Positions 1 to 5,412 of a stretch of DNA of 5,454 nt are shown piece by piece. A program made the position numbers and the translations under genes. A model generated the notes under the pieces. The model worked only from the letters and a program-made list of their open reading frames with translations, was not told the origin of the DNA and searched no databases. The DNA is taken from contig JAOZSF010000152.1 in assembly GCA_029939815.1 (NCBI GenBank), forward strand, positions 1 through 5,454. Reading direction: 5' to 3'. The DNA comes from a bacterium. GTDB lineage: Bacteria; Auribacterota; UBA3054; B51-G9. Numbering within the stretch: the first letter of the stretch is position 1; each line of letters starts with the position of its first letter.

Positions 1-1
1 A

Positions 2-973
2 TTAACGTATCTTCAACCCAAGGTCTTTAATCATCTGTAAATCCTGCTCAGCGCCTCTGCCCTTTGTTGTAAGGTAATCGCCAACCATGAGCGATGTCGC
101 TCCCGCAGCAAAGACCCATGACTGCATATCGCGAAGATTTACTTCTCTCCCGCCCGCGATTTTTATTTCCGCGGTAGGCAGAACGAATCTGAAAATTGCG
201 ATTATTCTCAAAATATCCCGTGGAGAAATAGGAACTGCATTTTCCAACGGAGTTCCCGGCACCGGATTAAGAAAATTCAGAGGAACGGACTTTATTTCAA
301 GGCGCTGTAATTGCAGCGCGAGATCAATCCTGTCTTCCCAGGTTTCTCCAAGACCGAACAACCCGCCTGAGCAGACATTGAAGCCGTGTTTTTTCGCGCG
401 GTTAATATTTTCTATTCGTTCTTCATAAGAATGAGTAGTGCAGATTTTCGGGAAGAAATTTTCGGAAGTTTCGAGATTATGATGAATTCTTCTAACACCG
501 AGTTTTTTAAGAATTTCTAAAAATTTATCATCGATTCCACCGATGCTTACGCAGAGGGTTGCTGCGGAGTTTTTACCCATTTTGCTCAATGCTTCAACCA
601 ATTTTTCCTTTTCCTTTTCATTTCCGCCGGCTTCGTTCCTCCCGCTTGTAACAATTCCGAAATGTGAGATGGGATGTTTACCGGCTGAATTAAAAGCGGA
701 AACAATTTCGTCTGCCGGCAGCATGTCAAAAGAATCTATTGAAGCGGAATTATGGGCGGACTGAGCGCAAAATTTACAGTTTTCAGAGCATTTGCCCGAT
801 CGCGCGTTTACAATAGAACACACCGCAACGGAATTACCGTGATGCCGCGTGCGAATGCGGTTGGCTTCACACATAAGCACATTAAAATCCGCGTCAAGAA
901 TTGAAAGCGCCTGTTCGCGATTTATTGAAATGTTATTAAGCGCAAGTGTAGAAGCAAGGTGGAAAGTATTCAT
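2..973 (-). CDS. bioB: Biotin synthase, radical SAM enzyme (variant cluster-ligand type)
   Basis: Converts dethiobiotin to biotin by inserting sulfur, the last step of biotin synthesis, in the cytoplasm. The 323-residue protein has the radical-SAM motif CxxxCxxC as C62, C66 and C69 (SGKCSENCKFCAQS), then HHNLETS (164-170), VCSGGLFGLGET (200-211), NPVPGTPL (236-243) and AGGRE (273-277), all in BioB order. The length is normal; the C-terminal tail is shorter than in E. coli (346 residues). Oddities: there is no Cys between C69 and C141, so the E. coli C97 ligand is absent (G106 by motif alignment). K271 replaces E. coli R260. Extra Cys appear at 52 and 178 beside the retained C141 and C201. This resembles the BioB type of strict anaerobes. 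The start ATG overlaps the hisB stop in an ATGA junction, so translation is probably coupled; only a weak AAGG lies upstream, at poor spacing. It is the last operon gene visible, and its TAA sits at the window edge. Identity is sure; the cluster type is inferred. Confidence 0.97.
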   Translation of the reverse strand: MNTFHLASTLALNNISINREQALSILDADFNVLMCEANRIRTRHHGNSVAVCSIVNARSGKCSENCKFCAQSAHNSASIDSFDMLPADEIVSAFNSAGKHPISHFGIVTSGRNEAGGNEKEKEKLVEALSKMGKNSAATLCVSIGGIDDKFLEILKKLGVRRIHHNLETSENFFPKICTTHSYEERIENINRAKKHGFNVCSGGLFGLGETWEDRIDLALQLQRLEIKSVPLNFLNPVPGTPLENAVPISPRDILRIIAIFRFVLPTAEIKIAGGREVNLRDMQSWVFAAGATSLMVGDYLTTKGRGAEQDLQMIKDLGLKIR

Positions 974-1563
974 TCTGTAAGGGTGCCTTTGGTGCTGGGA
1001 ATATCAGAACGCCGCGGATCAATAGCTGAAGCAACATCAAGCGCGCGGGCAACGGCTTTAAATATCGCTTCACAAATGTGATGAGCATCCTTCCCTGACT
1101 TAACAATGATGTGCAAATTGACAAAAGCGCGCATACCAAATCCGCGCCAAAACTCTTCAACAAGAGAAGTATCAAAAGTTTTAATTTTTTCCTGCTGCCA
1201 CTCAACGTTGAAAACAACAAAAGGCCGACCGGATAAATCCATTGCCACTTCCGCGAGAGCTTCATCCATAGGCAGTAGAAAGGAGCCGTATCTGCGGATG
1301 CCTTTTTTATCGCCGAGAGCGTTATTTACAGCCTCGCCGAGGCACATACCTAAATCTTCAACGGTGTGATGGTCATCAACATCAGTATCGCCGCTGGCGG
1401 TGATTTTAAGGTCGAATAATCCGTGCTTGGCGAACAGTTCGAGCATGTGATCGAGAAAAGGAATACCGGTGGTGATATTATAACTGCCTTTACCATCAAT
1501 ATTAATTTCAAGAGAAATATTGGTTTCTTTTGTCTGCCTTTCTACTACAGAAATTCTGCTCAT
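970..1563 (-). CDS. hisB: Imidazoleglycerol-phosphate dehydratase (monofunctional HisB)
   Basis: Catalyses the manganese-dependent dehydration of imidazoleglycerol phosphate to imidazoleacetol phosphate in histidine synthesis; family members assemble as cytoplasmic 24-mers. The 197 residues form the usual two-repeat fold. Repeat one has FLDHM (36-40) and DDHHTVED (63-70, with H65, H66, E69 and D70 as metal-site residues). Repeat two has LVEEFW (134-139) and KDAHHICEA (158-166, with H161, H162 and E165). The C-terminal PSTKGTL (189-195) is typical of the family. There is no N-terminal phosphatase domain, so this is the monofunctional form, not the bifunctional enterobacterial one. The start fits the family N-terminus (MSRISVVERQTKETNI), but there is no Shine-Dalgarno sequence in the 27-base gap after the unknown upstream gene. 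The TGA stop overlaps the bioB ATG by 4 bases. The product is the substrate of HisC, encoded two genes upstream. Confidence 0.97.
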   Translation of the reverse strand: MSRISVVERQTKETNISLEINIDGKGSYNITTGIPFLDHMLELFAKHGLFDLKITASGDTDVDDHHTVEDLGMCLGEAVNNALGDKKGIRRYGSFLLPMDEALAEVAMDLSGRPFVVFNVEWQQEKIKTFDTSLVEEFWRGFGMRAFVNLHIIVKSGKDAHHICEAIFKAVARALDVASAIDPRRSDIPSTKGTLTE

Positions 1564-1590
1564 AGTTTTGATAATTATATAATGTTAAAA

Positions 1591-2946
1591 TTATTTGTTG
1601 TCGGTTGAATCATTTTGATTGGTTGATTCTAAAATTTCAGCGGCAACCTGATTTGTAGATACCAAATTCTTAACCACAACTTCTGTAACGCTTTCCTCAA
1701 CAATATTTGTAACTCCAGCTGTTGTGTTTGTCAAAGTGTTGGTTTCTGCTTTCGCGCTGTCTATTTTCTCTTTCAACCCGTCCAGAACGTCAAGAAGAAG
1801 TTCTTCGGTATCGGGAATATAAAGATTGTTGACCGGGGTTTTGGATTGGTTTAATTCATCAAGATTAACTATTGTGGATTTGTTAAACGCCAATCGCTTA
1901 AGCGAAATGTTAACCGGATGAAACCACGAAAATTCAATCCGCTCGCCCTCCGAACTTAGGATATCATATTGGCTGGCAATAAAGAATTTTCCTTGTCTGA
2001 CGGACTTGCCTTTAAAAGTAAAGTCACCGTTTTCGTCAGTAGTAACCTGGTCTAAAATCATCTCAATTAAAATGTCATCAGCTTTTTGTAAAATTGTACG
2101 GTACTTTTGCTGAAGATCTCTTTTTAATTCTGTTACAGCATTTAGGATATCATTCGTGGAAAAATTGTAATCCGCCAAAAGCGCGCGACGGTCAATCTTC
2201 TTTACTTCCACGGCTTCTTCTTTTTTTACAACGTCCTCTTTTGGTGTTTCTCCTAACGCGGCTTTAATCTCCTGTATAGTTATGTTGGTTACAATTACAG
2301 TTTTAACAATTTGTATCGGTTCACCGCCAAGGCCTCCATTGACCCATGTAGTAATATAATTTGTTGTAATTTCATCAAAGATAATGCGTTTATTTTCGAC
2401 CAGATTATCCGCTTTGTTTTCCCAGAAAAGAGAGCCTCTTTCATAAAATATTGCTCCGATTGGGCAATCAGCCGCCTCATCGCGGCAAATGTTAGAATTT
2501 TGATAATATTTGGAAACTAAAGAAGTGACCTGTTCACGTTCCTTATCATCAAGATCGGCTAAATCGATTTTAATTTTACCGGTTTTTTCGTCTTTAGAAG
2601 CCAGCGCTTTTTTGACGATTTTTTCAGTTGTATTAGTTTCAACTTTTTCCAAAGAATTTGTCGTTGTCGGTTTTTTTTGTCCTAATATCGATTCTATAGT
2701 TTTTTCTTTTCTGAAATCCCTGTAACTATCATATTCGCTTACAAGCATTTTTAATTCGTCATCTACAGAACCGAGAATTAATTTAACATCAACATTCCTT
2801 GCCGGGCTAATATAGGCCCCGGTGTCGATTTGAATACGCCCTTTGATTGTGTAATTTGCTTTTGACCATAGAAAAAGAGGGATGCAAATGGCTATTACTG
2901 CAATTGCACCAACTATTTTTCCAATGAGTGAGGGAGAGATCTTCAT
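1591..2946 (-). CDS. Unknown membrane-anchored protein with a split carboxypeptidase-regulatory-like domain
   Basis: I do not recognise this 451-residue protein. Residues 1-6 are short and basic. Residues 7-27 (LIGKIVGAIAVIAICIPLFLW) form one membrane segment or uncleaved signal anchor, so the rest probably faces outward. A strand-rich stretch (YTIKGRIQIDTGAY..., 32-58) looks like the first half of a carboxypeptidase-regulatory/transthyretin-like sandwich. The other half appears only at 301-347 (TTDENGDFTFKGKSVRQGKF and onward), where a DENGDF turn is typical of such domains. Between them is a charged insertion of about 240 residues with two Cys (C154, C161), a Lys/Glu-rich stretch (235-254) and a probable coiled coil (265-300). 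Residues 400-451 are Thr/Asn/Val-rich and look disordered. The start is supported by a good Shine-Dalgarno sequence 6 bases upstream. It lies 20 bases after hisC and 27 before hisB, so it is co-transcribed with histidine genes, yet nothing suggests a metabolic role. The fold call is weak; that this is a real gene is strong. Confidence 0.88.
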   Translation of the reverse strand: MKISPSLIGKIVGAIAVIAICIPLFLWSKANYTIKGRIQIDTGAYISPARNVDVKLILGSVDDELKMLVSEYDSYRDFRKEKTIESILGQKKPTTTNSLEKVETNTTEKIVKKALASKDEKTGKIKIDLADLDDKEREQVTSLVSKYYQNSNICRDEAADCPIGAIFYERGSLFWENKADNLVENKRIIFDEITTNYITTWVNGGLGGEPIQIVKTVIVTNITIQEIKAALGETPKEDVVKKEEAVEVKKIDRRALLADYNFSTNDILNAVTELKRDLQQKYRTILQKADDILIEMILDQVTTDENGDFTFKGKSVRQGKFFIASQYDILSSEGERIEFSWFHPVNISLKRLAFNKSTIVNLDELNQSKTPVNNLYIPDTEELLLDVLDGLKEKIDSAKAETNTLTNTTAGVTNIVEESVTEVVVKNLVSTNQVAAEILESTNQNDSTDNK

Positions 2947-2952
2947 GATATT

Positions 2953-2958
2953 TCCTTT
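2953..2958 (-). promoter_or_regulatory. Shine-Dalgarno site of the unknown gene
   Basis: AAAGGA on the minus strand, 6 bases before the ATG at 2946. It is the only clear Shine-Dalgarno sequence in the window. The hisC, hisB and queC starts have A/T-rich leaders without one. It decides the start of the unknown gene, and suggests that gene may be translated more efficiently than its operon partners. Confidence 0.75.
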
Positions 2959-2966
2959 TTTCGGTT

Positions 2967-3998
2967 TTAAAATTTTATGACTTTAAGCAGTAATTTCATC
3001 TGCTCATCAGTACCGATTGATATTCTAAGTTTATTTTTCAAACGCGGAGTGTCAAAATAACGAATTAAAAATCCGGCTGATTCAACCTTTTTTATAATTG
3101 ATTCCGGTGAATCATCGACAGGTTCAGCAAGAATAAAATTTGCTTCCGAAGGAGTTACTTTCCATCCTGCATCCAACAGCGATTTAGCAAACCAATTCCG
3201 CGTATATACTATTTTACCAATATTGCAATTAAAATGCTCGCGATCAAGTAATGCTTCTTTGGCAATTAACTGACTAATCGAGTTGACATTATATGAATCT
3301 TTGACTTTCATCAACGCGGAGATTATGTCCGGATTGCTTATACCAAAGCCCACGCGGATACCCGCAAGCGAATAAGATTTTGATACGGTACGCAAAACAA
3401 TCAGGTTTTTATATTTTTTAATTAGCGGAATGGATGATATCCCGGCAAAATCCGCGTAAGCTTCGTCAATAACAACAACACTGTTATTATTGCCGCATAA
3501 GCGTTCAATTTGTTCAGTTGGAAAAAGAGTTCCGGTCTGAGCGTTTGGGTTCGGCAGAAAAACCACCTTGCTTTCAGTTTTAAAAAACGATTCGGGAATC
3601 GAATAATCATCGTTAAGCGGATGAATCTCTGTTTCCGCACCTTGAATCTCAGCAAGTGTTTCGTATAAAGTGTATGTCGGATCAACAACTGCAATTGAAT
3701 CACCTTCATCAAGAAATGTTCTGATTATCATAGTCAAAATATCATCGCTGCCATTTCCGATAATTGTTTGTTCTGTATTAACACCAAAAACTTCCGCCGC
3801 GGTTTCCCGCAACTTTCCAGAAACCGCATCAGGGTAAAGCCGAAGAGAGTCGGAATTAAAATCCTGTAACACAGCCATTGCACGTGAAGACGGCGGATAT
3901 GGATTTTCATTCGCGTTAAGTTTCACAACCGAGCCGGAGACTTGTTTTCCCGGAACATAAGGTTGCAGATTATTTATTTGCCGGCGTACCCATTTCAT
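2967..3998 (-). CDS. hisC: Histidinol-phosphate aminotransferase
   Basis: A PLP-dependent class I/II (fold type I) aminotransferase that converts imidazoleacetol phosphate plus glutamate to histidinol phosphate. The 343-residue length is normal. Motifs in order are LNANENPYPP (27-36), YPD (55-57), GNGSDD (81-86, PLP-phosphate binding), PNPNAQTGT (149-157), VVVIDEAYADF (174-184, with D178 and Y181 contacting PLP), TVSKSYSLAGIRVGF (204-218, K207 being the Schiff-base lysine) and LRISIGT near the C-terminus (substrate-carboxylate arginine). N-terminal MKWVRRQINNLQPYVPG fits the family and fixes the start at 3998, though no Shine-Dalgarno sequence is seen in the A/T-rich leader. It is the first gene of the operon, with a promoter about 90 bases upstream. 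Some HisC-like enzymes also accept aromatic or other amino-acid substrates; co-transcription with hisB supports the histidine role. Nothing is missing or broken. Confidence 0.96.
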   Translation of the reverse strand: MKWVRRQINNLQPYVPGKQVSGSVVKLNANENPYPPSSRAMAVLQDFNSDSLRLYPDAVSGKLRETAAEVFGVNTEQTIIGNGSDDILTMIIRTFLDEGDSIAVVDPTYTLYETLAEIQGAETEIHPLNDDYSIPESFFKTESKVVFLPNPNAQTGTLFPTEQIERLCGNNNSVVVIDEAYADFAGISSIPLIKKYKNLIVLRTVSKSYSLAGIRVGFGISNPDIISALMKVKDSYNVNSISQLIAKEALLDREHFNCNIGKIVYTRNWFAKSLLDAGWKVTPSEANFILAEPVDDSPESIIKKVESAGFLIRYFDTPRLKNKLRISIGTDEQMKLLLKVIKF

Positions 3999-4021
3999 TT
4001 TTTAATAAATAGTTATAAAGC

Positions 4022-4058
4022 AATTAAGATTTAGGTAATTAAGATTTAAGTAATTAAG
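4022..4058. repeat. 15-base tandem direct repeat in the hisC leader (about 2.5 copies)
   Basis: AATTAAGATTTAGGT (4022-4036), AATTAAGATTTAAGT (4037-4051) and a partial AATTAAG (4052-4058). The two full units differ at one base. The array lies 23 bases before the hisC ATG, inside its predicted leader transcript. The GATTTAGG core is the reverse complement of the word repeated at 4492-4523. Confidence 0.85.
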
Positions 4059-4074
4059 CCAAAATTTTAAATCT
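4042..4074. repeat. Small inverted repeat in the hisC leader
   Basis: AGATTTAA (4042-4049) and TTAAATCT (4067-4074) are perfect 8-base inverted arms with a 17-base loop. The stem is A/T-rich and has no T tract in either direction, so it is not a convincing terminator. The left arm is part of the 15-base direct repeat. The right arm continues as AAATCTAAAATCT, the same word family as the array at 4492-4523. Confidence 0.5.
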
Positions 4075-4089
4075 AAAATCTATATTTAT

Positions 4090-4117
4090 ATTATACTCAA
4101 AACAGGAAAAATAGCAA
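4090..4117 (-). promoter_or_regulatory. Predicted sigma-70-type promoter of the hisC operon
   Basis: On the minus strand there is TTGCTA (4112-4117) as -35, a 16-base spacer, and a perfect TATAAT (4090-4095) as -10. The -35 matches TTGACA at four of six positions. Transcription would start near 4083, giving a leader of about 85 bases before the hisC ATG. The leader has no ATG, no run of His codons and no T-box-like sequence, so there is no sign of classical his attenuation. Confidence 0.6.
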
Positions 4118-4180
4118 TATTGACTTTGGACCCAATTCCGGCGACTATTACCAATATGCCGAACACAAGGCTTGGAAAGT

Positions 4181-4216
4181 GAATTTGTGCCCGCGGTCTT
4201 TGACCGCGGAAAATTC
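4181..4216. repeat. Strong hairpin with GC-rich core (CCGCGGTC-TTT-GACCGCGG)
   Basis: A perfect 8-base stem, CCGCGGTC (4191-4198) and GACCGCGG (4202-4209), encloses a TTT loop. Outer arms GAATTT (4181-4186) and AAATTC (4211-4216) pair again beyond a small asymmetric bulge, giving 14 base pairs. The GC-rich core stands out in AT-rich surroundings. There is no T tract after it on either strand, so it does not look like an intrinsic terminator. It lies about 64 bases upstream of the hisC -35 hexamer. Confidence 0.75.
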
Positions 4217-4231
4217 GATGTTAAAAACATC
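4217..4231. repeat. Second hairpin, directly abutting the first
   Basis: GATGTT (4217-4222), loop AAA, AACATC (4226-4231): a perfect 6-base stem that begins at the base after the previous hairpin ends. Abutting stems suggest coaxial stacking if the region is transcribed. Confidence 0.6.
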
Positions 4232-4255
4232 AACCACATTCGTGCCGTACTGTAG

Positions 4256-4272
4256 TTAGCCCTTGCGGCTAA
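4256..4272. repeat. Third hairpin (TTAGCC-CTTGC-GGCTAA)
   Basis: TTAGCC (4256-4261) and GGCTAA (4267-4272) form a perfect 6-base stem with a 5-base loop, 24 bases beyond the second hairpin. No T tract follows on the plus strand, and none follows directly on the minus strand. Confidence 0.55.
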
Positions 4273-4396
4273 ATCGACCAATTAAAAAACCGCTGCAGTA
4301 GCGCGTATTTCAAGATGTCGGAAGATGTGATTAACACTGCTAATTTATTTATCTTCTTCGATTTAGTCGGCGGAAGTGGGTTGGAAGAAATACGGA

Positions 4397-4417
4397 AAAT
4401 TATTTTATCAATAATTT
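4397..4417. repeat. AT-rich hairpin downstream of queC
   Basis: AAATTATT (4397-4404), loop TTATC, AATAATTT (4410-4417). The 8-base stem is all A/T. It lies about 100 bases beyond the queC stop. On the minus strand the bases after it are TTTCCG, which is too short a T run for a standard terminator. It is a possible weak queC terminator or a chance palindrome in AT-rich DNA. Confidence 0.35.
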
Positions 4418-4491
4418 CGCTGATTTATTTCCCGAAAATGTAAAATCTATCCGCTGCTTACCCACTCATTTTTACGAAGAACCAAATTTTT

Positions 4492-4523
4492 TAAATCCTA
4501 AATCCTAAACCTAAAATCTAAAC
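4492..4523. repeat. Degenerate heptamer array (TAAATCC) overlapping the 3' end of queC
   Basis: Plus strand: TAAATCC (4492-4498), TAAATCC (4499-4505), TAAACC (4506-4511), TAAAATC (4512-4518) and TAAAC (4519-4523). The array enters queC, so the last Val codon and the TAG stop lie inside a repeat unit. Related words occur inverted at 4022-4058 and direct at 4068-4080, so the two ends of the intergenic gap carry the same word family. Confidence 0.75.
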
Positions 4524-5192
4524 ATATTCCGTTGGATCAGGAAATTCCGCTTGCTCAAATCCCTGCCTGCGCAATACGCACGTATCGCATTTTCCGCATG
4601 CCCGACCTTGTTCATCGGGATCATAGCAACTTAATGTTAGCGAATAATCGACGCCGAGTTTAGTTCCGAGTTTTATAATTTCAGCTTTCGATAAATTTAT
4701 TAACGGAGTGTGAATCGTAAATTTGCCGCCTTCAACTCCAACGCGCGTGGCAAGATTGGCTGTTTTCTCAAATGCTTTAATAAATTCCGGACGGCAATCC
4801 GGATATCCGCTGTAATCAACGGCATTAACACCGATAAAAATATCCTGCGCGCCAATTGCTTCTGAAAGGCCGAGAGCGACACTGAGCATTATGGTATTTC
4901 TTGCCGGAACATAAGTTATGGGGATACTGTTATCCATTTCCCTTTCTTTAGGAACCGGAATGTCAGCCGTAAGAGCTGAGCCGCCAATCTGTCGCATATC
5001 AATGCTAATAACTTTATAATCGAATGCACCGAGTTTTTCAGCAATGATTTTAGCACGTGTCATTTCAATTTTATTTCTCTGACCGTAATCAACGGTTAAA
5101 GCGCAGCAATCGAATCCTTTGTTTTTGGCGAATGCAAGTGCGGTAGCGGAATCGAGTCCGCCGCTAAGTAGAACAACAGCTTTATTTTTCAT
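4518..5192 (-). CDS. queC: 7-cyano-7-deazaguanine synthase (preQ0 synthase)
   Basis: Converts 7-carboxy-7-deazaguanine, ammonia and ATP to preQ0 in the queuosine tRNA-modification pathway, in the cytoplasm. Numbered from the ATG at 5192 (224 residues): the PP-loop SGGLDS (10-15) is the ATP-pyrophosphatase signature, then TVDYGQR (33-39), VPARNT (95-100), GVNAVDYSGYPDCR (121-134) and the zinc site with C189, C199, C202 and C205 (CGKCDTC). All are standard QueC features and the length is normal. Two in-frame ATGs lie upstream at 5213 and 5210, giving up to 231 residues. I prefer 5192 because MKNKAVVLLSGGLDS is the usual N-terminus and because the promoter would leave only about 9 leader bases before 5213. 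Neither choice has a strong Shine-Dalgarno sequence; a purine run AAGAAAAAA precedes 5192. No queD, queE or folE is in the window. It appears to be transcribed alone, 519 bases before hisC. Confidence 0.95.
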   Translation of the reverse strand: MKNKAVVLLSGGLDSATALAFAKNKGFDCCALTVDYGQRNKIEMTRAKIIAEKLGAFDYKVISIDMRQIGGSALTADIPVPKEREMDNSIPITYVPARNTIMLSVALGLSEAIGAQDIFIGVNAVDYSGYPDCRPEFIKAFEKTANLATRVGVEGGKFTIHTPLINLSKAEIIKLGTKLGVDYSLTLSCYDPDEQGRACGKCDTCVLRRQGFEQAEFPDPTEYV

Positions 5193-5228
5193 AAATTTTT
5201 TCTTGTACATCATAAATTATTTTGGATT

Positions 5229-5257
5229 ATTATACGATGTATCGCGTTTTTTGTCAA
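5229..5257 (-). promoter_or_regulatory. Consensus sigma-70 promoter of queC
   Basis: Minus strand: TTGACA (5252-5257), 17-base spacer, TATAAT (5229-5234). Both hexamers and the spacer length match the consensus exactly. Transcription should start near 5222, leaving about 30 bases before the preferred queC ATG (5192). That is too short for a preQ1 riboswitch. The spacer holds a small palindrome, CGAT-GT-ATCG (5235-5244), that could bind a regulator. Confidence 0.85.
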
Positions 5258-5269
5258 ATGATTAAGCTA

Positions 5270-5300
5270 TTGACAAATCCTAAGGAAAATGCTGTATTAT
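5270..5300 (+). promoter_or_regulatory. Possible divergent plus-strand promoter
   Basis: Plus strand: perfect TTGACA at 5270-5275, then TATTAT at 5295-5300 (spacer 19) or TGTATT at 5293-5298 (spacer 17). The spacing is not ideal for the better -10. It faces away from queC, with its -35 only 12 bases from the outer edge of the queC -35 heptamer. Its transcript would begin near 5307 and leave the window. Confidence 0.45.
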
Positions 5301-5379
5301 TCATGTTATGAATAAATAGTGCCTGACCGAAAACCCCATAATTTGCATTTTCGACAAGCTCAATACATCGCATCTTCGA

Positions 5380-5403
5380 CCGATAAATCGGAAACGTTTT
5401 TTT
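5380..5403 (+). terminator. Weak terminator-like stem with T tract
   Basis: CCGAT (5380-5384), AA, ATCGG (5387-5391), then AAACG and seven T (5397-5403). The stem is short and would open to a 4-base loop, and 5 bases separate it from the T run. It could end a plus-strand transcript of about 95 bases starting near 5307, but it is poor by standard rules. Confidence 0.25.
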
Positions 5404-5412
5404 GGCGTCAAA

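Larger units (their letters stand above)
3999..4517. other. 519-base intergenic region, probably non-coding and repeat-rich
   Basis: The gap between queC and hisC. From left to right it holds the hisC leader with a 15-base direct repeat, an inverted repeat, the hisC promoter, three hairpins (4181-4272), an AT-rich hairpin (4397-4417) and a heptamer-like array. Several frames stay open for 40-75 codons on both strands: minus 4054-4281 (75 codons from ATG), plus 4077-4256 without a proper start, and plus 4315-4443 (42 codons). None has a ribosome site or a motif I know, and the first and second run through the promoter. I therefore call no gene. The region could be a multi-copy intergenic element, a decayed gene, or leader/regulatory DNA. 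Confidence 0.7.

Noticed and set aside
1564..1602. Internal promoter before hisB (TATAAT at 1574-1579)
   Set aside because: The -10 is good, but no acceptable -35 lies at 16-18 bases and the start would fall about 4 bases before the ATG. Chance in an A/T-rich gap is likely.
3999..4083. Histidine attenuator or T-box in the hisC leader
   Set aside because: There is no start codon, no His codon run, no T-box sequence and no terminator stem with T tract in the predicted leader.
4054..4281. Minus-strand frame of 75 codons starting with ATG
   Set aside because: It runs through the hisC promoter, the 15-base-repeat edge and the strongest hairpin. It has no ribosome site and no recognisable motif.
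4315..4443. Plus-strand 42-codon frame (MSEDVINTANLFIFF...), with a 50-codon minus-strand frame opposite it
   Set aside because: Neither strand's frame has a ribosome site or known motif, and the minus frame lacks an ATG. It may be a remnant but cannot be supported as a gene.
4022..4523. CRISPR array or insertion sequence in the gap
   Set aside because: The repeats are short and tandem without unique spacers, and there is no transposase or clear terminal inverted repeats with target duplication.
4518..5213. QueC as part of a DNA-modification or QueC-like antiphage system
   Set aside because: All canonical QueC motifs and the zinc Cys are intact, and no restriction, ATPase or nuclease partner is nearby.
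5193..5222. preQ1 riboswitch before queC
   Set aside because: The predicted leader is only about 30 bases and shows no matching hairpin or A-rich tail.
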